Shown here piece by piece: positions 40,888 through 50,919 of a DNA stretch of 64,000 nucleotides. The stretch spans positions 7,366,001 to 7,430,000 of the forward strand of contig NZ_CP017641.1 of NCBI RefSeq assembly GCF_001983935.1. The letters are read 5' to 3'. Numbering within the stretch: position 1 is the stretch's first letter; each line of letters opens with the position of its first letter. The position numbers and the translations under genes were made by a program. Source of the DNA: Fuerstiella marisgermanici (GTDB lineage Bacteria > Planctomycetota > Planctomycetia > Planctomycetales > Planctomycetaceae). Below the pieces are notes generated by a model. The model was not told the DNA's origin. It saw only the letters and a list, made by a program, of their open reading frames with translations, and searched no databases.

Positions 40888-42264
40888 TTATTGTTGCACT
40901 TCCAGCAGTTGTTCCATGGCATCCATCAGGACGCGTTCGACTTTCGGTGCGACTCGGGAAACGCGACCAGTTTCGTAACCGCCCTGCCCGTAGGCGATTT
41001 CCGTGCCGATGTAGCCGGGGCCGTAGTCTCCGTAGGCGGCCATCGCGACGAAGTCGTTGGGCCGCATTTTCTGAGCGGCAAGCTGGTATTCGACAAACAG
41101 CTCACCGGGCATGTGTAAAATTCGAGCTGTTCCCAGCTTAAGGCAACTGAGTGGGATGCGGTGGCCGTTGTTCATGCGACGGACGAACGTCAGGTCGCGG
41201 CCCGCGCGGAGGCGATCTTTCTTCGGCTTGTTTTCGTTTCGGACCTTCGCCAGCAATTCGTCTTCGACCAACGTGGCTCGAACAGGTAGTGCCACGCGAA
41301 CCGTTGACCATTGAATATCACTGGCACTGATCGGCGACTTTTTCTGTGATTCCCACGCCAGCTTCATTCCGTCGGCGAGTCGTCCGGCCAGAAGCGGGCG
41401 TTTTTCTCTTGAGCCATCGTTGTACTTTCCAGCAGCGACGTTGCCGCCCGCACCGTCGAAGTGAATGTGTGGCAGTCCGGGCAAAGCGTTTTCTCGCATT
41501 TCACGCGCCATCCCGACGAAGTCCCAATTGACGTCGCCACGGCCGTAGTAGCTTTGCGGGTGAGTCGCGTAGTAAGTCAGTACGGCGAGCGGTTTGTCTT
41601 CGTTCCAGAATGAGACCATTCGAACGAGTGGATCGATCGTGCCTTCCGGTGCTTCACGCGCGGCCGGGTTTCGGCCTCCACTACTTTGACGCTGCAGAAC
41701 AACTCGCCCGTCAGGGCCGAGAATTCGCCGGTTCGACGCCACCTTTTCAACTTTGCCAGAACCGAGTCCGACATGCGTCACGGGTTGAGACTGTTTCAGC
41801 GCCAGCTTGGCGGCAGACGCGACACGATCCATGACTTCGGCGTCAAAGTCTGGGTTTGAGAACTGCTGGCCGAGGCCATGTTCGGCAAGCAGCTTTTCCG
41901 TGGCGAAGTCGCTTCCGGGAGCGTCGTGCTGATGCAGCGTGTGCACCGCGACTCGATCAGGCGTCGTGCCCACAGCTTCGGCGATCGCTTTTCGGAATTG
42001 TTCGTAGCTTCCGTTACCGATCCCGACCCAGTCGAAGGCGCACAGAACGATTGGTTCATCCGACCCCAGCAGCACAATACCGCGAGCAGTCAACGGCGAC
42101 ACAATCTTCATCACCGGTGTGACGTTGCCATTGCAAAGCGGTGATCCAAGCGGAGGCGTCGCGTCCACTTGAAAGTTGGCAACGCGCAATGGCTCATCCG
42201 CGAATGCAGATAGTCCCATGAAGGCCGACAGCACGGCAGAAAGTACGGCGATTTTGTTTCTCAT
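40888..42264 (-). CDS. Neutral/alkaline ceramidase-like exported protein
   Basis: A 458-residue protein with signal peptide (ending about SAFADEP). Features of the neutral/alkaline non-lysosomal ceramidase N-terminal domain: VDATPPLGSPLCNG, LTARGIVLLGSDEPIVLCAFDWVGIGNGSYEQFR, VAVHTLHQHDAPGSD (metal-binding histidines), YYATHPQSYYG, IHFDGAGGNVAAGKYNDGS and the C-terminal YGDYGPGYIGTEIAYGQGGYE. In true ceramidases this domain splits N-acyl sphingosine with a zinc-dependent centre; many planctomycete members are shorter and of unknown substrate. Forty-three bases separate it from the propeller gene upstream. Confidence 0.88.
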   Translation of the reverse strand: MRNKIAVLSAVLSAFMGLSAFADEPLRVANFQVDATPPLGSPLCNGNVTPVMKIVSPLTARGIVLLGSDEPIVLCAFDWVGIGNGSYEQFRKAIAEAVGTTPDRVAVHTLHQHDAPGSDFATEKLLAEHGLGQQFSNPDFDAEVMDRVASAAKLALKQSQPVTHVGLGSGKVEKVASNRRILGPDGRVVLQRQSSGGRNPAAREAPEGTIDPLVRMVSFWNEDKPLAVLTYYATHPQSYYGRGDVNWDFVGMAREMRENALPGLPHIHFDGAGGNVAAGKYNDGSREKRPLLAGRLADGMKLAWESQKKSPISASDIQWSTVRVALPVRATLVEDELLAKVRNENKPKKDRLRAGRDLTFVRRMNNGHRIPLSCLKLGTARILHMPGELFVEYQLAAQKMRPNDFVAMAAYGDYGPGYIGTEIAYGQGGYETGRVSRVAPKVERVLMDAMEQLLEVQQ

Positions 42265-42307
42265 TGTTTCAACAATTAAATGACTTAAATTTCAGGTGTC
42301 CGCGGCG

Positions 42308-44212
42308 TCAATCCACAAAACGTAGTGAGTACAGATCGGCGTTTTCCATCCTGATGCGCAGACGCACCGTCTTCCCGTCGAGTTCGGAAAGTGAGCCGCC
42401 GTGCCATTTCACGGTGTGCTTCAGTTCGTTACCGAACAGAGCTTCGGAATCGTAGAGTGTGAAACCTTTGATGGGTGTTCCGTCGGTTTTGCAAAGTTCG
42501 AACCGGATCCAGCCAGTCGCGTCTGTCGCGTAGTTGACTTCTAGTGAATCACCCTCGATCCGTAGCGGCCGCGTCAGTGCCTCACCCACTTTGCCGGCCG
42601 ACTGCAGCGACACGAAGCCGTCTTTGCGAATTACGCCGCGTCTCAGACGCATGCCGGGATGGCGGTAGTGTTCCGTCCAGTAGATCGACAGTTCCTCCGG
42701 TCCGGTTTCGATGATGCCCCAAGCCGGATAGTTATTTCGATCGGTCCAGACTTCGGGTTCGGTCGAGGGGCGGATGAACGCGTTGGACCAGCGTTGGAAA
42801 TTAAGTCCGTCACGACTGCTCATGAAAATCGCATCGCTGATACCGGGAGGTTCACGACCTTCAATTTTGGTTCGCCCCGGGACGAAGCGGGCGGGAAAGC
42901 CGACGTACAGATGCGGGGCCCGGCTGTAGCTTTGGATAGCGTTGGTGTAGAGATGCTCAAGTCGTTTGTCTCCGTATTCCACAAACACCGGCTCGGTCCA
43001 CGTTCGAAAATCTTTGCTGGTGCAGGTCATGACGTCGCGTACGCCGTTGCGACCCTTGCGGTGGAAGTCAACGTAACATTCCCGTAGAGGATCCCAAAAG
43101 GCGACGTTCTGCGAATCGAAGGCACCGTTCGTGATGGCTGGTTTGTCGAGCAGCTCACGCCAGTGAATTCCGTCGGGCGATGCAAAGGCACCAAGGCCGT
43201 GTCCGTGGTGCGAATAGCCAATGGCCTTGAATCTCTCAGCCGCGACAGCAGCCGGGTTGCTGTCCACAAACGGTGTGAAATTGTGAGCCCCAACGCCTTT
43301 CCAGACGATGTTGTTATCCTTCGAGCCTTTATAGTCGAACAGTCCTGCGTTCACGCGTTCGAAGTGGATGCCGTCACGACTTTCGGCGACGCAACAGACC
43401 TGCCCTTCGCTGCCGGGGGTGACCTGGCCTCGATAGTACATCAGCACGCGATCGCCGTCCGGCACCATGGCGAAGTAGGCGGATGTCAGACCCTCCCATG
43501 GTTGATCCAGCTTCAACACAACTTCGCGCCGATCGGGATGATGCAGGCGTCGTTCGATACCGCCGCTCATGCTGTCGATCAAAAAGTCATCCACGAAGAG
43601 TTCACGACGCTTGCCGATCTCGTACATCGGTTTGTCTCCAGGTTCGGCTCGAGTCAGTCCTGGAGCACCGGGTTCATCGCCACCGGTGACCGTCAGTTCT
43701 GCATCGTCCGCCTCGAAAACTCCGACGTCGCCACCATAAGCATAAATTGCGATGGCGACTTCCCAGGCGGAATCCGGCGCGGTCTGCTGAACCACCACGC
43801 GTTGCCAGTCGGCGGGTGATCCCTTAGTGCGTTCAAAGCGATGTTCAACGCGACGGCCGTTCAGGTCGTAGAAGTTCAGATAAACACCCGGCCGGCAGGG
43901 ATCGGACGTGCGAAGCCAGGCTGAAGCCGTGTACTCGCCACCCGGCCGAGCGGGAATTCTGCGACTCTCGACCATCTGTCCCTGGCTGTTGCTGTCATCA
44001 GAAAATCGCACGCATGCTTTGCCCGTTCGGCCGCCATCAGTGATGCGTTCAACCGTAATGCCTTTACGCGTTTGCCAATCATCGGCCACGAATCCTTCGG
44101 CGTCTGCGTATTCAAATGAGGGATTGGCAGCGAGATTCGTTTGGCCCGTTGCGATGCTGCCGGACATCGTGATCAGGAGGACGGCCAGGGAGGTGGTGAG
44201 TGTCGCATTCAT
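42308..44212 (-). CDS. Exported five-bladed-propeller glycosidase-like protein with carbohydrate-binding module
   Basis: About 634 residues from the ATG at 44212 (an upstream frame from 44311 has no family resemblance). Signal peptide, then a galactose-binding-like module (NLAANPSFEYADAEGFVADDW to about 180), then KRRELFVDDFLIDSMSGGIERRLHHPDR and repeated propeller blades: MYYRGQV, CVAESRDGIHFERVN, GLGAFASPDGIHWREL, FWDPLRECYVDFHRKGR, FMSSRDGLNFQRW. The blades resemble GH32/GH43-like five-bladed propellers, and the family is common in planctomycetes with unproven activity. A C-terminal beta-sandwich (about 540-634) follows. It lies 58 bases downstream of the Rid-hydrolase gene. Confidence 0.75.
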   Translation of the reverse strand: MNATLTTSLAVLLITMSGSIATGQTNLAANPSFEYADAEGFVADDWQTRKGITVERITDGGRTGKACVRFSDDSNSQGQMVESRRIPARPGGEYTASAWLRTSDPCRPGVYLNFYDLNGRRVEHRFERTKGSPADWQRVVVQQTAPDSAWEVAIAIYAYGGDVGVFEADDAELTVTGGDEPGAPGLTRAEPGDKPMYEIGKRRELFVDDFLIDSMSGGIERRLHHPDRREVVLKLDQPWEGLTSAYFAMVPDGDRVLMYYRGQVTPGSEGQVCCVAESRDGIHFERVNAGLFDYKGSKDNNIVWKGVGAHNFTPFVDSNPAAVAAERFKAIGYSHHGHGLGAFASPDGIHWRELLDKPAITNGAFDSQNVAFWDPLRECYVDFHRKGRNGVRDVMTCTSKDFRTWTEPVFVEYGDKRLEHLYTNAIQSYSRAPHLYVGFPARFVPGRTKIEGREPPGISDAIFMSSRDGLNFQRWSNAFIRPSTEPEVWTDRNNYPAWGIIETGPEELSIYWTEHYRHPGMRLRRGVIRKDGFVSLQSAGKVGEALTRPLRIEGDSLEVNYATDATGWIRFELCKTDGTPIKGFTLYDSEALFGNELKHTVKWHGGSLSELDGKTVRLRIRMENADLYSLRFVD

Positions 44213-44270
44213 TTCCGGGGGTATCCGTTTTTTATAATTTGACGTGGTATGCTTCGCTGGTTGTTCGTGT

Positions 44271-46280
44271 CTACTTTGAAGGAAGGAGCTGTTGTTGCAC
44301 AAGGAAGTCATTCATCTGCGACAAAGCCTGTGCATATTCGTCGGGATCGAAGATGAGGTATCCGTGTCGGCCAGCGGGGTGAGTGATCAGGGTACTCGTG
44401 TTACCAGCTTCGGTGGAAAGGTCGTGGAACCTCTTCGCGCCGACATACGGTGTGACGTCGTCTCCCGTGCCGTGGAATATTAATGCCGGCGGTAGTCCAC
44501 TTTTTACGTTGTGTACGGGAGACAGTTCGCGCCAGCGGTCGCCGATCTTTTTCTGGCCGTAGCCTTCTGCAGACGTGTCGATGACCGGATACAACAGGAT
44601 CATTGTGTCCGGTCGTGCAGAGACGTCCGCCGGATCGCTCTTCTCATTGACGTCATCAAACAGTGCGGTCGAAACAGCCAAATGCCCGCCGGCGGAACCT
44701 CCCATCGCCACGATTTTTGCAGGGTCAATTCCCAAGGTGTCGGCGTTCTTTCGGATCCAGCGTACGGCGCTGCGAGCGTCCTGGACACAGTCGAAGACCG
44801 ACGTGCCGTCTTTGTCGCTTCTGAGTCGGTACTCAAGACTGACGCCGACCATGCCCTGCTCTGCAAAGTGCGCGGCGAACGGAAAGAAACCCTGAGCATT
44901 CCCACCCGTCCATCCGCCACCATGGATCGCCAAAAGTACCGGACGACGATCGGTTGACTGATGCCCCTGGGGCTCAAAAATGTGCAGGTGAAGTTTGCGA
45001 TCCCCAACTGTTTTGTAGACGACCTGGCGAGTCGGCTTGGCCTTCTTCGCCAACGGAGTCAGCACCGAGTTCAGTGGTCCTTCCGGAGCTGCAATCATAT
45101 CGACCATGAGCGTTCGCTTGCCGAAGCCAGTGCCGCGAACCATCGCCTTCGAAGCTGCAGGCGGCCGTTTGGGATCGTAGTAGTGTGGCCGGATTTTGTT
45201 TAACTGCGAGCTGACATCTTCATCGGCGACGTAATACGTTGCCTTGGCAAGATGTCGAAAATTTGAGCGAGTGGGTTTCAACTGTCGGATCAGCTGTTGA
45301 AAGATGGAGTGAACCTGCGTCGCTCCATCTTCGAAATCAGCGGCAACCAGGCCTGCCACATAAATTCGACGATTGCCATGAATCTGAGCCACGCGGCTGT
45401 ATACGGGAGATGTTGTCATTCCCTGCGGCGTCGAATAGCTGACGGTTGCGGTTGTCTTCGTCAGTGGTGCTGCGGCGACGAGTTCAATTTCTATCGGTCG
45501 TGCGCCGCCGCCTACGATCCATTCGACGTGAGAAACGGCCGGTATGGTTTCTTTCCCGAAGAACGTTTCGATCTCGCGGTTGACGATTTCAACCTGCGAC
45601 ATCGGATCCAGAAAGCACTTGATTCTCACAATGTCGGTTCGGTTTAACTTCATACCCTCCAGTGTTCTCAGTAGTCCTTGGAGCGTGGCTTTTGTCGCGG
45701 CTGCAAGGTCATCACCCGGCTCTGCCTGACCAGAAACATACACGGCGTCGCCTTTCGGAAGAACGCTGGCCACTGCCCTGCTGGCTGATACCTTTCTGCC
45801 ATCGTCTGCGGCGAGGTGATGCGCGACCTTCGCAACGTCGTCGACGTTTCTGGCGACCAATACCGCATCAATCGCAAACTTTCGTCCCTTTGGCAAAGCG
45901 GTGACTACGGTGGAGACGGCTGGACGAGCATCCGCTGCGCACCAGCTGGTCAGAAACGTTGTCGCCGCCTTCGCCGTTTCTTCGTCGGCAACGTACTTGT
46001 TTAATTTGACGAGGTCAGTTTTGGTTGAAGCGAATTCGCTGAGGACTGCAGACAGGCGGTTAAAGACATCCCGGATCTCGTCATCGACTGTGGCGGTTTT
46101 GCCATCCTGGGCGATCAACTGAGTCGTGTGGGCAAGAGCTGCGTTGTCGACAAGAACGGCCGACTGGCTAAAGGTTGTTCCATGCCTCTGGATGATGGGC
46201 GAAGTTTTGGCTTGCTGGGCCGTTCCTTCACTGGCGAAGGAGTAGACACAGAAAAATGCCAATGCAAAAACTCTATTCAC
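44271..46280 (-). CDS. Triple Rid (YjgF)-domain protein fused to an alpha/beta hydrolase
   Basis: A 669-residue exported protein (GTG start, AGGAG upstream; signal peptide about 1-21). Three Rid/YjgF/UK114-like units run from about 30-145, 150-275 and 280-400: repeated FASTKTDLVKLNKYVADE, LNRTDIVRIKCFLDPMSQ and RHLAKATYYVADEDV patterns, with IDAVLVA, IEIELVAAA and MVDMIAAP strands. The second half is an esterase of the BD-FAE/HSL kind: HGGGW oxyanion hole (453-457), GGSAGG nucleophile elbow (Ser529), an acidic residue in GTGDDVTP (607-608) and His639. Rid proteins usually hydrolyse reactive enamines or imines in the cytosol; export of a triple unit with an esterase is unusual. First gene of the minus-strand operon. 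Confidence 0.85.
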   Translation of the reverse strand: MNRVFALAFFCVYSFASEGTAQQAKTSPIIQRHGTTFSQSAVLVDNAALAHTTQLIAQDGKTATVDDEIRDVFNRLSAVLSEFASTKTDLVKLNKYVADEETAKAATTFLTSWCAADARPAVSTVVTALPKGRKFAIDAVLVARNVDDVAKVAHHLAADDGRKVSASRAVASVLPKGDAVYVSGQAEPGDDLAAATKATLQGLLRTLEGMKLNRTDIVRIKCFLDPMSQVEIVNREIETFFGKETIPAVSHVEWIVGGGARPIEIELVAAAPLTKTTATVSYSTPQGMTTSPVYSRVAQIHGNRRIYVAGLVAADFEDGATQVHSIFQQLIRQLKPTRSNFRHLAKATYYVADEDVSSQLNKIRPHYYDPKRPPAASKAMVRGTGFGKRTLMVDMIAAPEGPLNSVLTPLAKKAKPTRQVVYKTVGDRKLHLHIFEPQGHQSTDRRPVLLAIHGGGWTGGNAQGFFPFAAHFAEQGMVGVSLEYRLRSDKDGTSVFDCVQDARSAVRWIRKNADTLGIDPAKIVAMGGSAGGHLAVSTALFDDVNEKSDPADVSARPDTMILLYPVIDTSAEGYGQKKIGDRWRELSPVHNVKSGLPPALIFHGTGDDVTPYVGAKRFHDLSTEAGNTSTLITHPAGRHGYLIFDPDEYAQALSQMNDFLVQQQLLPSK

Positions 46281-46463
46281 GGTGGGACGCTCCTGGCGTT
46301 AGTAGGCGGGGGGGGATCGGACTTTCCGATCACTGATGTTACCGTCTTTTTTGTCGCGACAGTAGCAGGGAGGAATTCCGACGGTACGCTTTGGGGTTCT
46401 TAAACAAGTTCCAGCCCTGTGAGCGCTTCGAATCGAAACGATCTGCGTACAGAAAGTCTAATC
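46281..46463. promoter_or_regulatory. Divergent promoter region of the two hydrolase runs
   Basis: The 183-base space between the divergent Rid-hydrolase and PIG-L genes must carry both promoters. No regulator-binding palindrome was convincing by eye. Confidence 0.4.
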
Positions 46464-47144
46464 ATGAAAACGATCCTGGCAATCGGAGCTCACTATGACG
46501 ACTGCATCTTCGGCGTTCCCGGAGTTCTGTTGCAGGCAGTGCGAAAGAACTATCGCGTGGTGACGCTGCACATGATCGGCGACTACACGAACTGGCCGCC
46601 TGCAGACGGACGAGCGGTGGCGAAAATGACGACGGAGTTGTCTGCTGACCGTGGCGTGGAAGCGAAGTTTTTGGATTTCGCGTCCCACCGCTTTGATGCT
46701 CGACTTGAGAATCAGATTGTCGTTGCCAAAGCGATTGCAGAGATCAAGCCGGACATCGCGTTTGCACTTTGGAAGGAAGACAACCACAACGATCACATGG
46801 TCGCCAGTGAACTCAGCCGTATCGCTTTGCGTCATGCGGGGCGCATTCTGGGGGATGAATCCTACCGGCCGCCCAAAGATATTTACTTTTACGACAACGG
46901 CCCGCGACACACGGTCGGCTTTGAACCGAACACGTTTGTTGATGTAACGGACGAATGGGACGAAGCCATGGAGTGGCTTGGTAAACTAAATTCCTGGGTC
47001 CGCCAGGAAGCGTTCGAAAAGGGAACCACAATCGGTTCTATGACCACGAAGGAATCCCTGGCTCGCTACCGTGGCGCCACGTGCGGTGCCCGCTATGCTG
47101 AGGCCTTCTGGAACCCCGTTCACCGCAAGGTTGATATTTTGTAA
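46464..47144 (+). CDS. PIG-L family deacetylase
   Basis: A 226-residue protein from the ATG at 46464 (upstream ATG at 46419 adds unrelated residues). PIG-L/LmbE deacetylases use zinc bound by AHPDDE and a later HxxH; here the first motif is [10 protein letters not shown] (about 8-17), with Tyr in place of Pro and Cys in place of Glu, and the second is NHNDH (about 109-113). [14 protein letters not shown] is the usual context. The family removes N-acetyl groups from amino sugars such as GlcNAc. No signal peptide, so cytoplasmic, unlike its neighbours. It begins the plus-strand hydrolase run. Confidence 0.85.
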   Translation: MKTILAIGAHYDDCIFGVPGVLLQAVRKNYRVVTLHMIGDYTNWPPADGRAVAKMTTELSADRGVEAKFLDFASHRFDARLENQIVVAKAIAEIKPDIAFALWKEDNHNDHMVASELSRIALRHAGRILGDESYRPPKDIYFYDNGPRHTVGFEPNTFVDVTDEWDEAMEWLGKLNSWVRQEAFEKGTTIGSMTTKESLARYRGATCGARYAEAFWNPVHRKVDIL

Positions 47145-47232
47145 TGCGGTCTTAACAGCCGACAACCAGCGCCGGGTTCGATCGATTGTCACCACCGCTG
47201 TTGATTTCTTAGCTACTCAGAATACGGTCACA

Positions 47233-49782
47233 ATGAAACATCTGTTACTTCTGATTTTGTGGTGTTGCTTCACCCCAGCGATCTTGAACGCATCAGGCGA
47301 TAAGCCAAACGTTCTGTTTATTGCGGTCGATGATCTGCGCGTGGAGCTGGGCTGTTACGGCCAGTCGTGGGTGAAATCTCCGAATATCGATCGGCTGGCC
47401 GAGCAGGGAACGCTGTTCGAACGAGCTTACTGTCAGCAAACCGTGTGCAATGCGTCACGAGCATCGCTGCTTACGGGAATGCGGCCGGATACGCTGCGAG
47501 TCTGGGATTTGCCGACGCACTTTCGTCAGAACAAACCGGATGCCGTGACGCTGCCTCAGCTATTTAAGAACAGTGGCTACCACGCGCAATGTGTGGGAAA
47601 GGTCTTTCACAACTGGCGGCAGGACGAATGGAAGGGCGACCCTGTTTCGTGGAGCGTTCCGTCAGTGCTGCACTACAACAGCCATGGAAATGACAAGCCG
47701 CTGGTCGACGGTGCTGTTCCTCCAAATCTGGCATCCGGGAAGAATGGCATCGAATGCCGCGACGTGCCGGATAATGCGTACTTCGATGGTCGCGTTGCGG
47801 ACACCGCTGTGGAAACGCTGCGGGGACTCAGCAAACGCGAAGATCCATTTTTTCTTGCCGTTGGTTTCTGGAAACCACACACGCCATTTAATGCTCCAAA
47901 GAAGTACTGGGATCTGTACGATCGAAATGACGTCCCGGTGCCCACGCATGTGACTCCGCCGACAAACGTGCCCGACATCGCTCTCACCAGTGCCCGCTAC
48001 AAAGGCCAGTCGGATTCCGTCGAACTGCGAGAAATGCATCACGGACATCTTGCGGCGATCAGCTACCTTGATGCGCAAATTGGTCGAGTGTTGGACGAAC
48101 TGGATGCACTTAATCTGCGACAGAACACCATCGTCGTGTTGTGGTCTGACCACGGACTTCATCTTGGTGAACACGGCCTGACTCGCAAAACGACCGCCTT
48201 CGAACTCGACGCGCGTGTTCCGCTGATTATTGCCACACCTAAGCATGCGTCCGGTCAGCGAACGGCGTCACTGGTCGAATTGCTCGATCTCTACCCGACA
48301 CTCACCGAACTTTGTGGACTGAAAACGCCGCCTGAGGTCGAAGGCGAGTCGCTGGTCCCACTGCTGTCAGATCCGGCGGCGAACGTTCATGAGGTCGCTC
48401 TCACACAAACGCCTCGTCCAAACTATCCGCGAGTGAAAATGCCGAAGGTCATGGGCTATTCCATTCGCACAGCTCGATATCGTCACACGGAATGGCGTGA
48501 CTTCAAGACGAACGTCGTTCAGGCAAAAGAGCTGTACGATCACCAGAATGATCCTCTGGAGACAGTCAATGTCGAATCACATGATGAACACCGAACGGCC
48601 GTCAATGGGCTGGCGAAAAAAATGGCGAAGGTCGTCACGCGGCAACCCAACATTCCGCATCCCGTCACGAATCCCAGCAGTCCGCACATGCTGGATCTGG
48701 TAACAACGGGATCCGACCCAGCCCGCATCGATTTCGCAAAGCTGCCTCAGGTGCCCTCAAAGCATGCCATCATCAGCGATGTTCGAGACCGCGCCGGAAC
48801 TCGCGTTCATCAACATGCGTATCTCGCACATTTCAACGACCGATACTGGGCCATGTGGAGTGACGGGCCGGGCGTACCGAAGCCGGGCTTAACACCGAAA
48901 CAACTTCGCAACGTCGTTCCGGGCCATGACCGACCAGATACGCGGGTGTCTTATGCGACGAGCGTCGATGGGCTGACGTGGAGTCAACCGGCAGACCTGT
49001 CCGGACCGCCACGCACTCCCGGCTTCGGTTGGATCGCGCGCGGGTTGTGGGTTCGTGACGGCCAACTGTTAGCGCTGGCGAGCCACTTCAATGCGCCGGG
49101 CTATCCTGGAAAGGGCCTGAGCCTTGAAGCGTTTCGGTGGGATATGGCCAGCGGAAGCTGGAAGGCTCACGGCACTGTCTTGGATGACACGCTGAATAAC
49201 TTTCCACCGAAGCGTCTGCCATCGGGTGAGTTCATGATGACGCGTCGCGATCACCGCCAGCAGGTTTCCGTGATGATTGGTGGCAGCACTGCGTTCGATC
49301 GCTGGCAGGTCCGTCCGTTGGCCAGCTACGACGCGAAGGGGCGGCCGGAGGAACCGTATTGGTACGTGTTGCCCGATGGAAAGAATCTGGCCGGGCTGAT
49401 TCGCGATAACGGACGGTCGGGGCGATTGCTGCGGACGTTCTCGACAAACAGCGGTCGTACATGGAGTCCCATCGCCAGGACGAACTTTCCGGACGCGACC
49501 AGTAAATTCTTCGTGCTGCGAACGTCACGTGGATACTACGCGATGGTTTCCAACGCCAACCCGCGACGACGTGATCCACTGACCCTGGCCATCAGTAAAG
49601 ATGGTCTGACGTTTACTCATTTGTTTCGGCTCGTCGGTGGCCGGCATGTCGACTATCCCCACATCATCGAACACGACAACAACTTGCTGATTGCGTTCTC
49701 CGGGGCGAAGCAAACGATGGAAGTCCTGAAGGTGTCGTTTGACGATGTCGACGGGCTGATTGATTCGCTGCGAAAACCCTGA
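47233..49782 (+). CDS. Exported sulfatase fused to a sialidase-like propeller
   Basis: An 849-residue protein from ATG 47233 with signal peptide ([13 protein letters not shown]). The first about 500 residues are a type I sulfatase of the iduronate-2-sulfatase kind: metal residues in AVDDLR (about 31-36), the formylglycine motif [12 protein letters not shown] with Cys72, [28 protein letters not shown], and [11 protein letters not shown]. The motif Cys-x-Ala-x-Arg requires maturation by a formylglycine-generating enzyme. The last about 290 residues form a BNR/sialidase-like propeller ([40 protein letters not shown]). This pairing could desulfate and then bind or cleave a second linkage. It starts 88 bases after the PIG-L gene. 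Confidence 0.88.
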   Translation: MKHLLLLILWCCFTPAILNASGDKPNVLFIAVDDLRVELGCYGQSWVKSPNIDRLAEQGTLFERAYCQQTVCNASRASLLTGMRPDTLRVWDLPTHFRQNKPDAVTLPQLFKNSGYHAQCVGKVFHNWRQDEWKGDPVSWSVPSVLHYNSHGNDKPLVDGAVPPNLASGKNGIECRDVPDNAYFDGRVADTAVETLRGLSKREDPFFLAVGFWKPHTPFNAPKKYWDLYDRNDVPVPTHVTPPTNVPDIALTSARYKGQSDSVELREMHHGHLAAISYLDAQIGRVLDELDALNLRQNTIVVLWSDHGLHLGEHGLTRKTTAFELDARVPLIIATPKHASGQRTASLVELLDLYPTLTELCGLKTPPEVEGESLVPLLSDPAANVHEVALTQTPRPNYPRVKMPKVMGYSIRTARYRHTEWRDFKTNVVQAKELYDHQNDPLETVNVESHDEHRTAVNGLAKKMAKVVTRQPNIPHPVTNPSSPHMLDLVTTGSDPARIDFAKLPQVPSKHAIISDVRDRAGTRVHQHAYLAHFNDRYWAMWSDGPGVPKPGLTPKQLRNVVPGHDRPDTRVSYATSVDGLTWSQPADLSGPPRTPGFGWIARGLWVRDGQLLALASHFNAPGYPGKGLSLEAFRWDMASGSWKAHGTVLDDTLNNFPPKRLPSGEFMMTRRDHRQQVSVMIGGSTAFDRWQVRPLASYDAKGRPEEPYWYVLPDGKNLAGLIRDNGRSGRLLRTFSTNSGRTWSPIARTNFPDATSKFFVLRTSRGYYAMVSNANPRRRDPLTLAISKDGLTFTHLFRLVGGRHVDYPHIIEHDNNLLIAFSGAKQTMEVLKVSFDDVDGLIDSLRKP

Positions 49783-49849
49783 CGCCAAACTTATGGCGTC
49801 TGAACTATCAGCCACCATGGCTGCGAACACGTTTGAAGAGCAACTCATA

Positions 49850-50809
49850 ATGACTAAATCCGTCCCACGCGCTACGGCGTTTCCCGGCGATCGCCTTTCT
49901 CGCCGCCACCTGATTCAAAGTGCGATCGGCATCTCGGCGACATCCGTTTTGGCTTCCGCCGCGTCTGCGTTCCCCGACGAAAGCTCTGTCCCCGTCGTTG
50001 ATACGCACCTGCACTGTTTCGGCGGCGCGAATTCCAAATTTCCGTACCACGCAAAGGCGCCGTATCGTCCGGAGGCGGCCGCAACGCCGGAACATCTGCT
50101 GATGTGCATGAAGGACGCCGGAGTTGACTATTCAATCGTCGTGCATCCAGAACCTTATCAGGATGATCATCGCTATCTGGAACATTGCCTGCGTGTGGGC
50201 GGAAAAAAGGTGAAAGGGACGTGTTTGTTTTTTGCCGATCGACCAGGTTCAGTGGACGGTATGGCAGGGCTTGTGAATCGCAACCCGGGGCAAATCATCG
50301 CGGCTCGAGTTCATGCATACGCGCCCGGCAGGCTGCCTCCTTTCGGATCGAACGAAATTCGGAACCTCTGGAAAACGGCGACTGATCTGGGGCTGGCGAT
50401 GCAGATTCATTTCGAACCACGCTACGCGTCGGGGTTTGAGCCGCTGATCAAAGAATTCTCCAACACGACCGTCATCATCGATCACCTTGGCCGCCCGATG
50501 CAGGGGACGGTTAAGGAACACGATGTCGTCGTTCGCTGGTCGCGTTTTCCCAATACCGTGATGAAGGTTTCTGCGCTGCCGGATCAGAACAAGTATCCGC
50601 ATCGAGACGTCAGGCCCGTGATACGCAAGCTGACGGAGGCGTTTGGCGCTGACCGCATGATCTATGGCGGCGGCTTCAACGCTAAAGCAACGGGCGAATC
50701 TTATCGTGAATATCGCAACCAGGTCGGCCGACTACTGGCGCACCTTTCGGCGGCGGATCGAGCGAAAGTTTTGGGGGGCACGGCAGCCAGACTGTTCGGG
50801 TTTGTGTAA
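49850..50809 (+). CDS. Tat-exported amidohydrolase (amidohydrolase-2 family)
   Basis: A 319-residue protein from ATG 49850; the N-terminus (LSRRHLIQSAIGISATSVLASAASA) is a twin-arginine signal, which chooses this start. The mature part is a TIM-barrel amidohydrolase of the 2-pyrone-4,6-dicarboxylate-lactonase-like (amidohydrolase_2) family: DTHLHCFG metal-binding motif, a YSIVVHPEPYQDD strand, IIDHLGRP with a second histidine, and C-terminal FGADRMIYGGGF. These enzymes hydrolyse lactones or decarboxylate small acids. It follows the sulfatase by 67 bases and should be co-expressed. Confidence 0.88.
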   Translation: MTKSVPRATAFPGDRLSRRHLIQSAIGISATSVLASAASAFPDESSVPVVDTHLHCFGGANSKFPYHAKAPYRPEAAATPEHLLMCMKDAGVDYSIVVHPEPYQDDHRYLEHCLRVGGKKVKGTCLFFADRPGSVDGMAGLVNRNPGQIIAARVHAYAPGRLPPFGSNEIRNLWKTATDLGLAMQIHFEPRYASGFEPLIKEFSNTTVIIDHLGRPMQGTVKEHDVVVRWSRFPNTVMKVSALPDQNKYPHRDVRPVIRKLTEAFGADRMIYGGGFNAKATGESYREYRNQVGRLLAHLSAADRAKVLGGTAARLFGFV

Positions 50810-50919
50810 CGTTTAAATTGGCTGTAAGAATTAGAGCCGTTTCCCTCAACCGCATTTGCAATTCATCGTGACGGCGAGCACTCTTGTCCGTCGTCGGTAA
50901 TTTATATCAGGAGTCGTTG

